Below, one piece after another: positions 1-10,815 of a DNA stretch of 49,173 bases. Below the pieces are notes generated by a model, which saw only the letters and a list, made by a program, of their open reading frames with translations, was not told the DNA's origin and did not search any database. Position 1 is the stretch's first letter. The number at the start of each line of letters is the position of its first letter. The DNA is from Gnetum montanum (Eukaryota > Streptophyta > Gnetopsida > Gnetales > Gnetaceae), in assembly GCA_015680685.1 (NCBI GenBank), contig MNCI01004524.1, positions 152,395 to 201,567 on the forward strand, given 5' to 3'. The position numbers and the translations under genes are program-made.

Positions 1-474
1 TCAAGTACCAGAAATACCTAAAGGCATACCATCCAGAAAACTACCATCTCCATTATAAAACACATCCATGCATCATGCACCCTTGAGAAACTAAAGCAAA
101 GGAAGTAATTAAGAATTTCGTAATCTCTAAGATTTTAAAATTTTACTTTCAACTGATAAAAAATACGAAAAATGAAATGCTATTTAAGAGTAAAATTCAT
201 TTAGATGCCTTTCAAATGCCATGCATACCTACATTTGAGAAAATTCTGATCAAGGTTTTCAGCCTTACCTATGGGCAGGGACGTCAAAACTTTGATATGC
301 AAGCCTCACTCTATGTGAAAATGAAAATGCAGCAGCGACTCCATGCTAAGAATCTGGAAAAAGTACAATAAACTGAGTTTGCCCAAGAAGACTCTGTCTG
401 GCTTGTTGCAACAAGACACTAAAGCAAGAATTCTCTTTAAGAACAAGCCAGACAGAGATGATTCAGCTAATTGT
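1..474. other. Left-edge noncoding sequence
   Basis: No reading frame here looks like a gene: the short open frames have no recognisable motif. The only structure I see is the inverted repeat at 392-457. The stretch lies just downstream of the minus-strand HMA relic, so it may hold its 3' intron or further exon, but no exon can be supported. Confidence 0.4.
392..457. repeat. 16-bp perfect inverted repeat (hairpin)
   Basis: Bases 392-407 (CTCTGTCTGGCTTGTT) are the exact reverse complement of 442-457, with a 34-base loop between. The stem could be part of a MITE-like element or a foldback transcript. It lies immediately downstream of the stop of the HMA relic on the minus strand. No terminal duplication was found, so the class is open. 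Confidence 0.75.
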
Positions 475-902
475 TCAAGGCAAATTGGAACCGTGCTGTT
501 CATCGTAATACCAGTATCCTGCAGGCAAAGCACGGAAAATTATTTGAGGTTTATATACAAGCCGTGTCCTCATCTTTTGCAGGGCCCCAATTTTTATGAA
601 TCTGAGCGTAATGGCCACAGGATCTGTCTGCCCAATAACCGTAATCACACCATCGTTGGTATCCATGGAGGCATGCACTGCACCTTCCATTCTAGCGACA
701 CTTTTGAGGGCCTTCTGCTTATCTCTGGGTCCTCTACAGGATGCACTTAACTTTCTGCATTCCGTACAAAAAAATAAAAATTTAAATGAGATGTTATCCG
801 GTAAATTCCAGTTACATAAAGCAATGTTATGATAAATTCTTATCATCTTTTAAACAACCCAAAGAAAGGCCGGGTCGGGCCTTTTGAGCTTCTTACCTTC
901 AT
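475..902 (-). pseudogene. HMA (heavy-metal-associated) domain gene, two exons, probably broken
   Basis: Exon 1 would be ATGAAG (902-897) followed by a strong donor, AAG|GTAAGA. Exon 2 starts near 745-760 and reads on to a TGA at 475-477. It has the second half of a plant HMA fold: a KQKALKSVARMEG helix, then Asp-rich turns, a VITVIGQTDPV strand and a FIKIG segment. HMA proteins of the HIPP/copper-chaperone-like group bind metals or serve as small adaptors, and a short first exon of Met-Lys is usual for them. The metal-binding CxxC strand should lie between exon 1 and the helix. The phase that follows from exon 1 meets a TAG at once, while the helix is in another frame, so a one-base shift or mis-splice is needed. 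This suggests a relic. The C-terminus lacks an isoprenylation CaaX box, so a further exon may be missing. Confidence 0.5.
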
Positions 903-1316
903 GTTGTGAACGCTGCTGAGGCAGAAAGCGTTTTTTTGTTCTCGTCATCTCGCCTGTGTGCCTCGGTTTTGCTCGCAGAATATTGGAATACACATCCAGT
1001 TATATACTGTGCAGAATCTCGTCTTGGGTGCCAAATGCCCATAAAACCACTGCCCAGTCTGAAAGAGGCTCGGCAAGATTGAAATTCTGATGACCGTTGA
1101 CCATTCATGGCGGAAAGGACAAAGCAGGGAAAACCATGATGGGGATTCGAGACTTTTTCGCACAGATTTGTATGTTGGTGTGGTGCGAAAAACAAATAAA
1201 CTTCCGACAGCAACAGAGCTGCCAAAAACGAAAGCAACCCAGGTGGTGTGTCCCTACCTGTGGAATTTTCTTAGAACCGCGTTAAGGCAGTTTCTGCACA
1301 TTCATGGACTATAGGC

Positions 1317-1328
1317 AAAACGCGTTTT
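1317..1328. promoter_or_regulatory. Palindromic CGCG box
   Basis: AAAACGCGTTTT is a perfect 12-base palindrome containing ACGCGT, which matches the CGCG-box consensus bound by plant CAMTA (calmodulin-binding) factors. It lies about 415 bases upstream of the HMA start codon on the minus strand. A second ACGCGT occurs near 1550. Function is inferred from the motif only. Confidence 0.3.
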
Positions 1329-1493
1329 GGTCTTCCTTCCAAATGTTAAACAATTCGTTCCGGTGGTGGTAATTTGGTCTTTATACAACAATCAATGGCG
1401 TTTCAGAGATTCCATTGACAATTGTTTTTTAAATTAAATTTCTTTTATTTGTTGAGACGCTGTATCCGATGTTAGAGTATCCTGTTGATGCCG

Positions 1494-1512
1494 TTTCGTA
1501 TGGCATACGAAA
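1494..1512. repeat. 19-base near-perfect palindrome
   Basis: TTTCGTATG and CATACGAAA form two 9-base arms around a single central G. It is in the same CpG-retaining segment and has no assigned function. Confidence 0.6.
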
Positions 1513-1640
1513 TAGGGCCTGGAGACCGCCCGGCCGTGAGCAGCACTCCAACGCGTAATTCAAAGACGGTACCACCGCTCCTGCGTAACGGTAGGGTGGA
1601 TGTAACCAGAGGTTCGAATAAACGTTTTTGGTACTTGTAC

Positions 1641-4600
1641 ACCTATTTTATGTTTAATTTTTTTGAAGATATTTAAAAATTTTAAGAAATTATAAAATTG
1701 ACGTGAAAAGAAATATGAAAATAATCTTTACATCTATAATAAAAAAATAAAAATGATATAATTCTTATAAATTTGTGGATTTTTGTACTCTTAAGTGTTT
1801 ATTTGATAATGGCTCCAAAGTTTGAAAGCAAAGTACATGACAAGCGTTGCATATTTGAAATTCCAACTTTAGATGTAACCCATTAAATAAGATGGTACCA
1901 CCACAAGGGTACTTCATTGTTGCTAAATGAAGTACAATCAATGCCACAACCTCTGAACGAAAGGTTTCCGCTTAAAAGGAATGCCATGATGCAATTGTTA
2001 CTAACGGACTTTGGGATTGGGATGCCCATGCAACAACTTTGGATGAGAAAGAATACTCACTTGTTAACAAATATTAAAGTTGAAGTTAGTGGAATGTGAA
2101 ATTAGATATATCCATATTAATATGTTTCCTGTGTGTTCTCATTATCCTTTCTATAAAAAAAACTATAATCATCTTCTCCATATCCCAATAAAATGCGTTT
2201 GGCTACATGTGTTCGTTTTCATCATTCACCATTGTGAAGAGCTACATCTTTGTTTATTTCTAGTCTCTTCAAATCATCTTCAATTATTTTTTCCTATATC
2301 TTTTTTAGTCTTTCTTCCCATCTTCAATATATATAATAAAAAAATCTGATAGTAAGATTTAACAATTGTATTTTAATTTTCTTAATCATAAATAAGGTCT
2401 ATCACATAATATCTATAATAATTATTAACAATGGTAACTTATGTACTGAAGCCTCAAGATATAAGTATTGTACCTATTGCATATAAATTTTAGACTGTAT
2501 TTTGTTTGAGTTATCATTTAGAGTGATGATAAAGTGCTCTTTCTTAAATTGAAGACCTGCATTCAACTTTCTTTCCTCTCCCAATCCTTCTTAGACCCCT
2601 ACTCCACAAAATGAACATGGTAGCTCTTGGATTTTTGTTTTTCAGCCCCACTCAAGGTGTGATGATGGACCGCTTATTTGACACTTTCAAGAGAACAAAT
2701 TTTGATGTCCTATGCCAATATACCAAATGCTTGCAGCAGGTTCAATAAGAACGTGTATTAGCACAAGATCGCAATATGGCAGTGTATTGCAGGGAATTAT
2801 GGCGTTCTTGTCAAGGGATTTGAGACAGGACAAACAGCGTAGCCGTGACGATAGTGCACAAGTGCTGGACACTGTTCATCAAAATTGAAAAATTGAACGC
2901 ATGATTGGAAGAGGACAAATTTTAATACGTTTAAGAACTCACTTGACATAGAGTGTATACATGATATCAGATGAATTATACATCCCGCTCCTTGGTGGCG
3001 GCTCCTAACTATAGGGCCTTAACATAAAAATCCTCGTTACTTTAATCTATGGGCCACAACATTTGATGTTGTACACATCCAAGATACCTTTAGGAAATTT
3101 TAAGCATAAGTCAACATGACCCACCATTTGCTTCATGTCAAGCTACATTACATGGATAATACCACTTTTGTCATTTTTCATCCTCATCAAGTCACATTGT
3201 ATGACTTTGCCATGGGACTATGGGACAATGATAAGATGATGATAATCATGATAATGATGGATCTGAATGAATGGCTTAAACCTCATTTTTATTCTTTTTG
3301 CTTTCAATGCTAATCTATATTTAATAAGAGACTTTTCTCTAATTATTGAGATTTAATATTTCTCCAATAAATTTGATTTATCTCTAGTGAATCTAATTTC
3401 CCTAGAATTCTCTTATAGGAGATTCTATATTAATCCCAACTTTTTCAACCAATGTTGAAATTTTTGCCTCTTTTATGGATGCAAAATTTTTTGTTGATTC
3501 TCAAGATGCAACAAAAAAATTATGATGCCTTCTTATAGTGATGTTAATGCAACAAAGACACTTGATTTTGTTCTTCCTAATAATGTATATAAGTCATTGG
3601 TTAATCTTTCATCATAATATGTGTTCATTTAAATTTTGGCTTATTTACCTCATAATTGAAGCTTTATTTCGAAGTTAAATGATGTCATGAAAAAAACATG
3701 ACATCCAAATCTTTTATACTAGGTATTATTCTCATGTTTTCTACTTGTTGAGTTAGGTAATGCTTCAATGGTGTAGCATACCCTAGAATAAGATTTTTTA
3801 TATATAAACATGCAATGTTAACCATTTGCAAGTGGGCTTCAAATTTTGATGTCCATGTTTTTTCGAGTCATATAATCTTCCATTAATTTTTTTAGAAAAT
3901 TGATCAAAAAATTGTTCATCTTCTCAATCTCATTAAGCATATGGAGTCTATTTCTATAACTTTCAGTTTTTATAGACATTTTTTTTTGTTGAAGCCAATC
4001 TTCTCAATTATAAAAAGGAATTTGGTATTACAAGTACTTTGAGAGAATTATATTTAGCTAATTAAATATTATAACTTCATAATTCTTGCAACTTCTACCA
4101 TTGTGAAGGACATTTACTTAATGCTTGTCCTTTTCTACTTAAGAAAAAAGATTTTGAAGAAAAGAAAAAATGTATTGAAGTTGAAAAAAAAAAACCATAT
4201 GAAGTTGAAGATATGAAAAATTAAGTTAAATAGTCATAAAGAATCTAGAGAAGACATAAGCTCCTATGTATATTTTTACTAGTACTAGAGAAAGTATTAA
4301 GCAACCTAGATAGATAGCTTATAAGGTAAATTTTTCCTTGTATGAAAAGAACACAACTAACTCAAATATTAAAACTAGTATTGACAAGAAGGTTATAGTT
4401 GATGGTAAAGATTCTTGACGTCAGATTACTAACAAGTGATGATGTGAAGATCTTGCACAAGTGCTACCATTTTTTTACTTTGATACAAATATTGATATTA
4501 AGCCACAACTTTCTATCTCAAATCCTTTTATAATTTTAACTTTAAGAGTGGATATTGAAAAGTGATGTATGTTTTGTTAAGACTAGGACCTTTCTCCCTA

Positions 4601-5099
4601 CTAATAATTAATTTTTTTCACTCCTTTTATCAAAGTATTAATTGTAAGGTTGTATGAGTAGGTACAAAAATTGGAAAATTTTTTCTTTCTATTTTTTAAT
4701 GATGTCTACTTAGTATCAAGTTTGTGATGTACTTTGAATTTTCTTTGCTTATTGTTAATAATTTTTTGGGGTCCAAAAAGAATCCCCTCTTAAATCATTA
4801 TGATAATGATCAAGTCGCATTTGATGCATTTTACCAAGGGGATCCACATCTACAATCCTATAGATCCATAAAAGGCATTTTGAACCTAGTCTAATAGATC
4901 CAAAGGGGTCTTAGGGGACATAAGTAAAAATGTTAGTTTCAATTTCATTACTTTCATTTAGATTACACATGTATTACTACTCAAATTTTAAGACTAAGTT
5001 ATCATGACAAATCATTTTCACCATTTTTCTTCCATGTTAATGTACGTACATTAAATGCATTCTAAGCAAGGGTATATAGAGTTTATAAAAATTTGAACC
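1641..5099. other. AT-rich intergenic sequence without a supported gene
   Basis: The stretch is strongly AT-rich with many homopolymer runs and no open frame carrying a known motif. Around 2640-2950 the base composition is more even and a short frame is open on the plus strand, but I recognise nothing in it. A SINE-tail-like stretch is listed separately at 4872-4960. It is probably old, decayed repeat DNA. Confidence 0.5.
4872..4960 (+). repeat. SINE-tail-like repeat, copy 1 (truncated)
   Basis: This stretch aligns with 44509-44590: both carry AATAGAYCCAAA, then RAGTAAAAAT and TTAGTTTCAATTT in the same order and orientation. The right copy is attached to a tRNA-like head, while this one has no such head, so it looks like a 5'-truncated copy of the same short family. 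Confidence 0.45.
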
Positions 5100-5249
5100 T
5101 TTGATCTTTTTATATGCTAACATAGAGCATAGCATGCATTGTTAAAACAAGGATGTCTTCTTTTTCCTACATTATTTAACCTTTTAATTAATAAACTTCA
5201 TTAGTGAATGCATAAAATATCAACTCATTTTGCAATTATATTTGGAAGT
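5100..5249 (+). pseudogene. Possible left fragment of the interrupted LINE
   Basis: If element 2 (5250-44045 with one target duplication) is removed, this stretch joins the LINE reverse-transcriptase remnant that starts at 44046. The last bases before 5250 then stand just ahead of the RT strand that leads into the Y-x-D-D box. The fragment has no diagnostic motif of its own, so the call depends on that juxtaposition. Confidence 0.3.
5245..5249. repeat. Target site duplication of element 2, left copy
   Basis: GAAGT directly abuts the outer LTR end at 5250. The right copy at 44041-44045 is AAAGT, one transition different. Five bases is the usual Ty3/gypsy duplication length. Confidence 0.7.
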
Positions 5250-5947
5250 TATAGCAACCGAAAATGTTAGAGGTTGGAACGGTACATTGAGAGGTCTGTG
5301 GTCACATAGCTTGACCCTGCATCTGCATGAGGGCCTGTTGGAAACAGAAGCAAGGTGCCCAAAATGGTCTATCGATCGAACTAGGACTTACAAGGTGTTA
5401 CGCCAAAATGAATGCTATGAGCTTGCACATTGCAACATCCACATTGTCAACTAGGGTGAGCATAGTTGAGGTTTTTGGTGTAAAACGAGGGTGCAAATGC
5501 ACGAATATATGTAGAAAAATTGTGAAAATGCTAGTAAAATGTTAGGTTGTAAGAAAAAGTACCAAAAATGCATGGGGAATGAGCAAGAGAGAAAGTAGCA
5601 TCACCCCAAATGGGGTTTGGGGGTGGGGGGAGTGTAGTTAACTACAAAGAAAAGGTGAGGAGGTACGTGGTGTATAAATAGGCACAATAGGCAACGTAGT
5701 CACAATCTCAGGGTGTCTGGGCTGCAAAAATTGATGTTCGCGGTGAAGGTTGAGCCTGCTGGGTTGGCTACTGTGGTTTCCTATAGGTTGCAGTGGTCTA
5801 TGGGGTACAACGGTGCTACAGTAGTGTGGAAATGGTGTCTACCAAAATGCCAAGTGTGCTCAAATGCAAGAATGCCAAGAATGCCTATGCTCAAATTTTC
5901 CAACCTTGTTTTTGTTTTGCCAACCCCTAGAACATGGAATGTTGGGG

Positions 5948-5956
5948 TATTTATAG
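5948..5956 (-). promoter_or_regulatory. LTR TATA box (element 2, 3' LTR)
   Basis: CTATAAATA on the minus strand, in the shared context CCCTATAAATACC. The same box is at matching places in the other three LTRs, which marks the U3/R border about 950 bases into the LTR. Confidence 0.7.
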
Positions 5957-6349
5957 GGCTCGGGTTAGCGTGCATCATAGATCGGGCGCCACATGGTAGA
6001 GGGGTAGTTTGGACTATGTTAGCCCCAACTACGCTCCCACTGAAGAAAATGGTGTTCTATTGGTGTGCTTTAATGGACCTTGTGAGATTGCCAAATCGTG
6101 ACTACATTGCCAAGATTACATGTGGGAGTGCCAAAAAGATTGCCATGTACTTGAAAATAATGCAAAATAGTGTAGTTTTGGAGACTACGTTGCCACTCTC
6201 TTGAGTGGTGTTTAGCATATGTTCAATTTGGAGGCAAATGGGGGGTGCAAAAGAAATGCAAATTGTTGATCTTACGTTCGAAGGAATGTTGGAGCTGAGA
6301 TGAAGGCCTGTGCTGAGTTCTGGAGGCTTCTGGAGTTACTTTTGCATGA

Positions 6350-6815
6350 CTACGCTTGACTATGCTCTAAAGTGTAGTCTAATAGTTAGGGAAATTTTGC
6401 AAAAAGTATGTTCCAGTGCTGAGTACGCTCTAGAGTGTAGTCCTAGTAGTGAGCATAGCCCTGACACTTAGGAAAATCTGGCAAAAGCGAATGTCTTCAT
6501 GTAGACTTGCTAACTACAATCTAGAGTGTAGTAGGGAGTGTAGGCTTAGAAGTTAAAAAATTTGCCAAATTGTTTCTTCCTTGTCAACTAAGCCTAACAA
6601 CTTCTACCTTGACACTTAGGCAAATCTACAAAATTGGCCATTCCTATGTAGACCATGCTGACTATGCTCTAGAGCATAGTCTCAGCAATGAGAGCATAGT
6701 TAAGACACTTAGAAAATTTTGTAGCTATTGTTGACACTTAGAAAAATCTTATAAGTTTGGACTATTTGTGTCAACTATGTTGACTACACTTCAGAGCATG
6801 GTTCCAATAGTGGGA
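6350..6815. repeat. Array of GACTATGCTCT palindromes in the LTR
   Basis: Five imperfect palindromes built on GACTAYGCTCT and its reverse complement occur at about 6352, 6422, 6508, 6660 and 6780. The one at 6660-6681 is perfect over 22 bases. They alternate with a second module of the type GACACTTAGRAAAATYT. The other three LTRs have the same number at matching places. Confidence 0.75.
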
Positions 6816-6908
6816 GCATAGTCTTAATACTTAGAAAAATTTGCCAAGTTTTGACACTTAGACAAATTTGTAGTCGAAGCTCATGAGCCCAAATTTGATG
6901 GTGTTTCA

Positions 6909-6918
6909 TTTTTCCCTA
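6909..6918 (-). promoter_or_regulatory. Polypurine tract of element 2
   Basis: On the minus strand TAGGGAAAAA lies directly before the LTR start TGAAACACC. A polypurine tract primes plus-strand DNA synthesis and is expected exactly here. Confidence 0.65.
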
Positions 6919-8269
6919 TTTGTTGATGTTTGGAGGAGTGGCTCAAGAGATGTTGACAAAGAACACAAAACACCACAACAAGCTTGGCACTAACATTGCT
7001 TCTTAGTACTTGACTGGATATTACTTCACCATGTTCAAGAGTGCCAAGGGTAATGGTATGCTGGAGATAAAGGGTGTAGGGAATGCATTAGGAAATAACA
7101 AGGGAATGAAATGCAAATAGTGTGATACTGCAAGATGTGGCACCAAGGTGGCTTGTTGCGAAAATAGTGACCTCTCATTAGAATACTTATGAGAGAGTCA
7201 ACATCCTTGGTACTAGAATGGTTTGCCCCTAAAATTGTGACCTCTCATCATAGTGCTTATGAGAAGGTTGATGTGGATTTAGGGTTGGACTGGTTGTAAA
7301 ATTGCAGCTTTGCTAGTTTTTTTTAATTATGAGGCAAACTTGCTTTGGGTTTTACACATTTCAAAATGCTAGTTGTGGGATGCCTTTCATCAAGTGGGCT
7401 GCATGCCACCTAACAGGCTTTGCCTTTACCGCAACCATGTCATGTCTGTAGGATAGGTGTTTCCTCCCTGGGATGAGTTGTGTTACATCCACTTAGGCTT
7501 TGACTAGCCCACATAGGCTCCCCATGGGATGAGTTGCATTATGTCTATAATGGGTTGTGTGGTTGACATAAAGAGGGTGCCATGTGCATCGGAGGGGTTG
7601 CAAGCTTGGTGGTGCAAGGGAAGGTAGGAAAATGTAAGGTACAAGGGGTGAATGTAAGTAGGCAATAGAAGGGTAGCAGGGATGTGCACTCTTGAGTGGC
7701 TTAGCTAGTCCAATCATGCACATTAGAGCAATGTGGTGAGTTACTGCTGCGATGAGATATGTCTCTGCATGACCGCCTCTAGGGCTTCATCCTAAAAACA
7801 GAACACAAAGAAAACAAGAACACAACCACACAACATGAGATGAGAGTAAATTGTTGGATGCGAGGGTGCTGCAATAGCTAGACTAGTTGCAAGTACTTGA
7901 AGAGCCAGTGGAGGTGTTAGCACGATGACATTGCAATTGTTCTAAAGGATTATGCTAATGATGAGAGCTCAAAGCACCAATGTAATGCCCAAGGCTGGTA
8001 ATGTTGCCAATGTAGCCTAGAGTTGGTAGCATTGGCAACTATTGCAAGAGCTCCGAAGGGTTGGAAAAATGCCTAAGGGTAGTTCCGAAAGATCAGCAAA
8101 ATGCTAGGGGACGATAATGGTACAAATGTTCCAGAGGCCTCTCCTGATGATAGGAACTCCATTCTGGAACTATTGTGTCACTACCTCGCCCACAAGATGT
8201 GGGCATATGGCATGGAGTTGGAAGTATTATCACTCGCTTGTCTGCAGAACTATGTGTATTGAACTACGA
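6919..8269 (-). other. Element 2 3' untranslated spacer
   Basis: There is no convincing coding frame between the minisatellite and the polypurine tract. At about 7150-7285 a module containing GTGACCTCTCAT and a CTTATGAGA mirror is present twice in tandem (unit about 70 bases). The same two-unit module is in element 1 at 29985-30125 on the other strand. The rest aligns in outline with 28746-30365. Confidence 0.6.
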
Positions 8270-8830
8270 ACCTAGTTTAAGGTCTTGGTAGACCATATGC
8301 TTTACTAGTTTAGGGTCCTAGTAGACTATGGACTTAGTTTAGGGTCCTAGTAGACCATGATGTCCTAGTTTATAGTCCTAGTAGACTGCTGTGTGCCATT
8401 TTAACATTGTAGCGGATGGTGAATGTTGTGCTAGTTTAACATCATGACCCAAGGGTAACTATGCCAGTTTATAGTCATCATGAATTTTTTATGCCAATTT
8501 ATAGTCATAGCAGACTCTCTGTGCTAGTTTATAGTCATAGTAGAGTTGCTGCACTAGTTTATAGTCATTGTAGACTCTTTGTTCTAGTTTATAGTCATAG
8601 TAGAGTTGCTGCACTAGTTTATAGTCATAGCAAACTATGTTGTGCCAATTTATAATCATAGTGGACTATGTTATGCCAATTTAAAATCATAGTAGACTAT
8701 GGATGTGGATGCTAGTTTAACATCATAGTGGACGAGTTGTGCCAGTTTATAGTCATAGTGAACTTGCTGTCCCATTTTATAGTCATAGCAGACTATATAT
8801 GCCAGTTTATAGTTGTAGTGGACTATTGCT
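8270..8830. repeat. 30-bp minisatellite in the 3' UTR of element 2
   Basis: Units of the form CTAGTTTATAGTCATAGTAG recur, with an exact 30-base period over about 8530-8640 and looser spacing elsewhere. Read on the element strand the core is CTATGACTATAAACTGGCA. Element 1 carries the same array at 28320-28745, and shorter clusters of the same core flank the antisense gene in both elements. Confidence 0.85.
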
Positions 8831-8859
8831 TATCTTGCTTTGTTGTTGATGAGGCACTA

Positions 8860-9990
8860 CATACTAGGAGTAGTATGGCTTTAAATATGAGTGCTTCACC
8901 AAATTATCAAATTCATTTCCATTGTGGTCAGCAAGCTTGAATGCCCCATTGTCATAGGCCTTGATGATCAAGAAAGGCCCTTCCCAATTGGCTGAAAATT
9001 TATCCGTGAATTTGTGAACAGCCTTGAGACTAAGTCCTCTTTCTTGATCAAGTGTTGATGTTGATTGTGATGATGCTTCTGTTGTTATGTTTGTTGGTAC
9101 CACTCGATATGATCGAATGTCAGCATGCGCTCCTTTTCTATCGAGTTGAGGTTCATGATTCTTAACTCATTATTTTGAACCTTGTCAATGAAGCTTGAGA
9201 GGATTACACGAAGCGATGGGACTTACAATTCAAGAGGAAAAATTGCTTTAGATCCATAAACCAAACTGTATGGCATCTTACCTATTGTTATCCTACGTGT
9301 TGTGCAGTAGGCCTAGAGTGTGTAGATCAATTGCTCGTGCCATCGTTGTTTGTTGCTGCTCAACATCTTCTTTAGAAGGTCGACAATAACTTTGTTTGTG
9401 GCCTCCGTTTGGCCATTTTCCTGTGGGTAGTAGGACGACGAAAAATTTTTTTTGATTCCAAAGAGCTAGCAAAAGGCTTTGGTCTCAACATTGCTAAACT
9501 ATGATCCATTGTTTGTGACTATGGTCATGGGTAAACCAAAATGGGTCACTATGTTATCGAGTATGAATTTGCAAACTTGCTACAATGTAGTCTTCTTAAG
9601 AGGAATAACCTTAACCCACTTTGTAAAATACTCAGTTTCAATTATAATGAAACTATGCCCTGTGGAGGACTTAGGAGTTATAAGCCCTATGATGTCCAAC
9701 CCCCAACATTGGAACAACTATGTGATTTATGTTGTGTGCAGCTCAATGGGTGGCACATGCATTAAGTTGCTATGTCATTGACATGTGTTGCACATCTTCA
9801 CCTTAAAGATGAAATTGCACTCAATATAAGGGCAATAGTAGACTAAGCATTTGGTCTTTGCCGCCATTGCCCTAGGTGCTATGTGGCCTTTGCATAGTCC
9901 CTCGTGAACTTATTCAATAATCATTTGTGCTTCATTGTCATTAACATAGGTCAACAGTATGCCCTCGTATGATTAGCAGCACAATGTGCT
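8860..9990 (-). pseudogene. Integrase domain of element 2 (broken)
   Basis: Integrase inserts the cDNA into the host chromosome. Visible pieces on the minus strand are the zinc-binding region ending near a CNTC motif, WGLDIIG with the first catalytic Asp, EYFTKWV, then VTNNGS where the second catalytic Asp is changed to Asn, and ENGQTEATNK with the third catalytic Glu kept. A C-terminal part with LVYGSKAIFPLEL follows. Several stops interrupt the frame, among them a TAG after the TNNGS motif where Gln is expected. Unlike element 1, the segment around the catalytic Glu is present here. Confidence 0.85.
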
Positions 9991-10815
9991 ATCACCCACA
10001 ATGATGTATTGCCACAACCATTTTTGCATTGCATCCTTTTGGACAGTGATCAAATGCTGCGAGGGTTCACCCTGTAGAAGGTATGCCTTAATTTTGTCGT
10101 ACCATTCTATTGCATGGGTTGTGCTTACTATGGCTATGGATGAAATATTGATAGTTTGTGTGATACGCATAGTGCAGTTTGCCACCGAGGTGAGCAATGC
10201 ATGAAACATTTTAGGTGCAATTCTTAAGGCTAATGTTGCTAAGGCATTGGTAATGGTGTTTTTGTTGCAAGGCATATACTGAACATCAACAGTTGCAAAT
10301 TGCTTGAGAAAGTGCTTCATTAGGTCATAATAAGGTTGCAAATGTTGGACTTTATAAGCATAAAAATCTGTGACTTGGTTGACCACTAGTTACAAGTTGC
10401 CTCAAATTGCTATGTTTTATATTCCTAAGTCATGAGCTACTAAGATACCCTAGAGGAGACCCTCATACTCTGCCATGTTGTTAGTGCATGGGAATGTAAA
10501 ATAGTACATAAAGGGTCAAATCTCCCTAGAGGGAAATGTGATTATGGTAGTGGCTTTACCTCCTTGGGAGGTTAAAGCATCACCAAAGTGTAAGAGTGCC
10601 TCGAAGTTGTCAAGCACTTGACTTATGCTATTGACATGCTCGTTTGAAAATTTTGGATCTATCGTTGCTTGATCATCAATTGGGGAAGCCATAAGTTGTG
10701 TAACTATTGCTTGACCTTTGGTTGATGCTTGTACAATGTAATGCGGGTCAAACTTTGCAGTTATTTCTTTCCAATGTGTAATGCAACTACTCTCATAAGT
10801 ATTCATTATAATGGC
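9991..10815 (-). pseudogene. Archaeal-type second RNase H domain of element 2 (broken)
   Basis: This domain degrades RNA in RNA-DNA hybrids and is an added copy typical of the Tat lineage. On the minus strand one sees FEALLHFGDALTSQGG (the DGA motif changed to GDA), TNNMAEYEGLL with the catalytic Glu, and VVNQVTDFYAYK leading to HFLKQF and LATLALR. It is open from 10386 to 9973 and again at 10806-10516, with stops between. The stretch at 9990-10250 links it to the integrase. Confidence 0.8.

Larger units (their letters stand above)
840..1640. promoter_or_regulatory. CpG-retaining segment upstream of the HMA relic
   Basis: CpG is frequent here (about 16 in 400 bases around 900-1300 by eye), while the retroelements to the right show TG/CA where CG would be expected. 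The segment covers exon 1, the presumed 5' UTR and the promoter side of the minus-strand HMA relic. Low deamination suggests that it was unmethylated in the germ line for a long time, as expected of gene promoters. No TATA box could be assigned. Confidence 0.4.
5250..6908 (-). repeat. 3' LTR of element 2
   Basis: This is a direct repeat of 42351-44040. On the minus strand it starts TGAAACACCA and ends in CTATA; the terminal dinucleotide on the left is TA where the partner LTR has TG (one transition). It holds a TATA box near 5950 and five palindrome modules between 6350 and 6810. An open frame at 5713-6204 on the plus strand is also partly open in the other outer LTR, but it is antisense to the LTR and I do not call it a gene. 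Confidence 0.92.

Noticed and set aside
1590-1640. tRNA-like sequence with GGTTCGAAT
   Set aside because: A B-box-like word is present, but no acceptor stem or complete cloverleaf could be drawn.
2687-2872. Small minus-strand frame in the left flank
   Set aside because: Short, without motif, codon pattern or neighbour to support it.
5713-6204. Open frame of 163 codons in the outer LTR, also partly open in the other outer LTR (42820-43113)
   Set aside because: It is antisense to the LTR and overlaps the TATA region. Similarity follows from LTR identity, the second copy is shorter and gains an insert, and no motif is seen.
8461-8655. Peptide with 10-residue repeats (VYSHSR type)
   Set aside because: It is only the translation of the 30-base minisatellite in one frame; the array is in the untranslated region and element 1 does not keep the frame.
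8270-8830. CRISPR-like array
   Set aside because: Units are directly adjacent and diverged, with no unique spacers; this is plant retroelement DNA.
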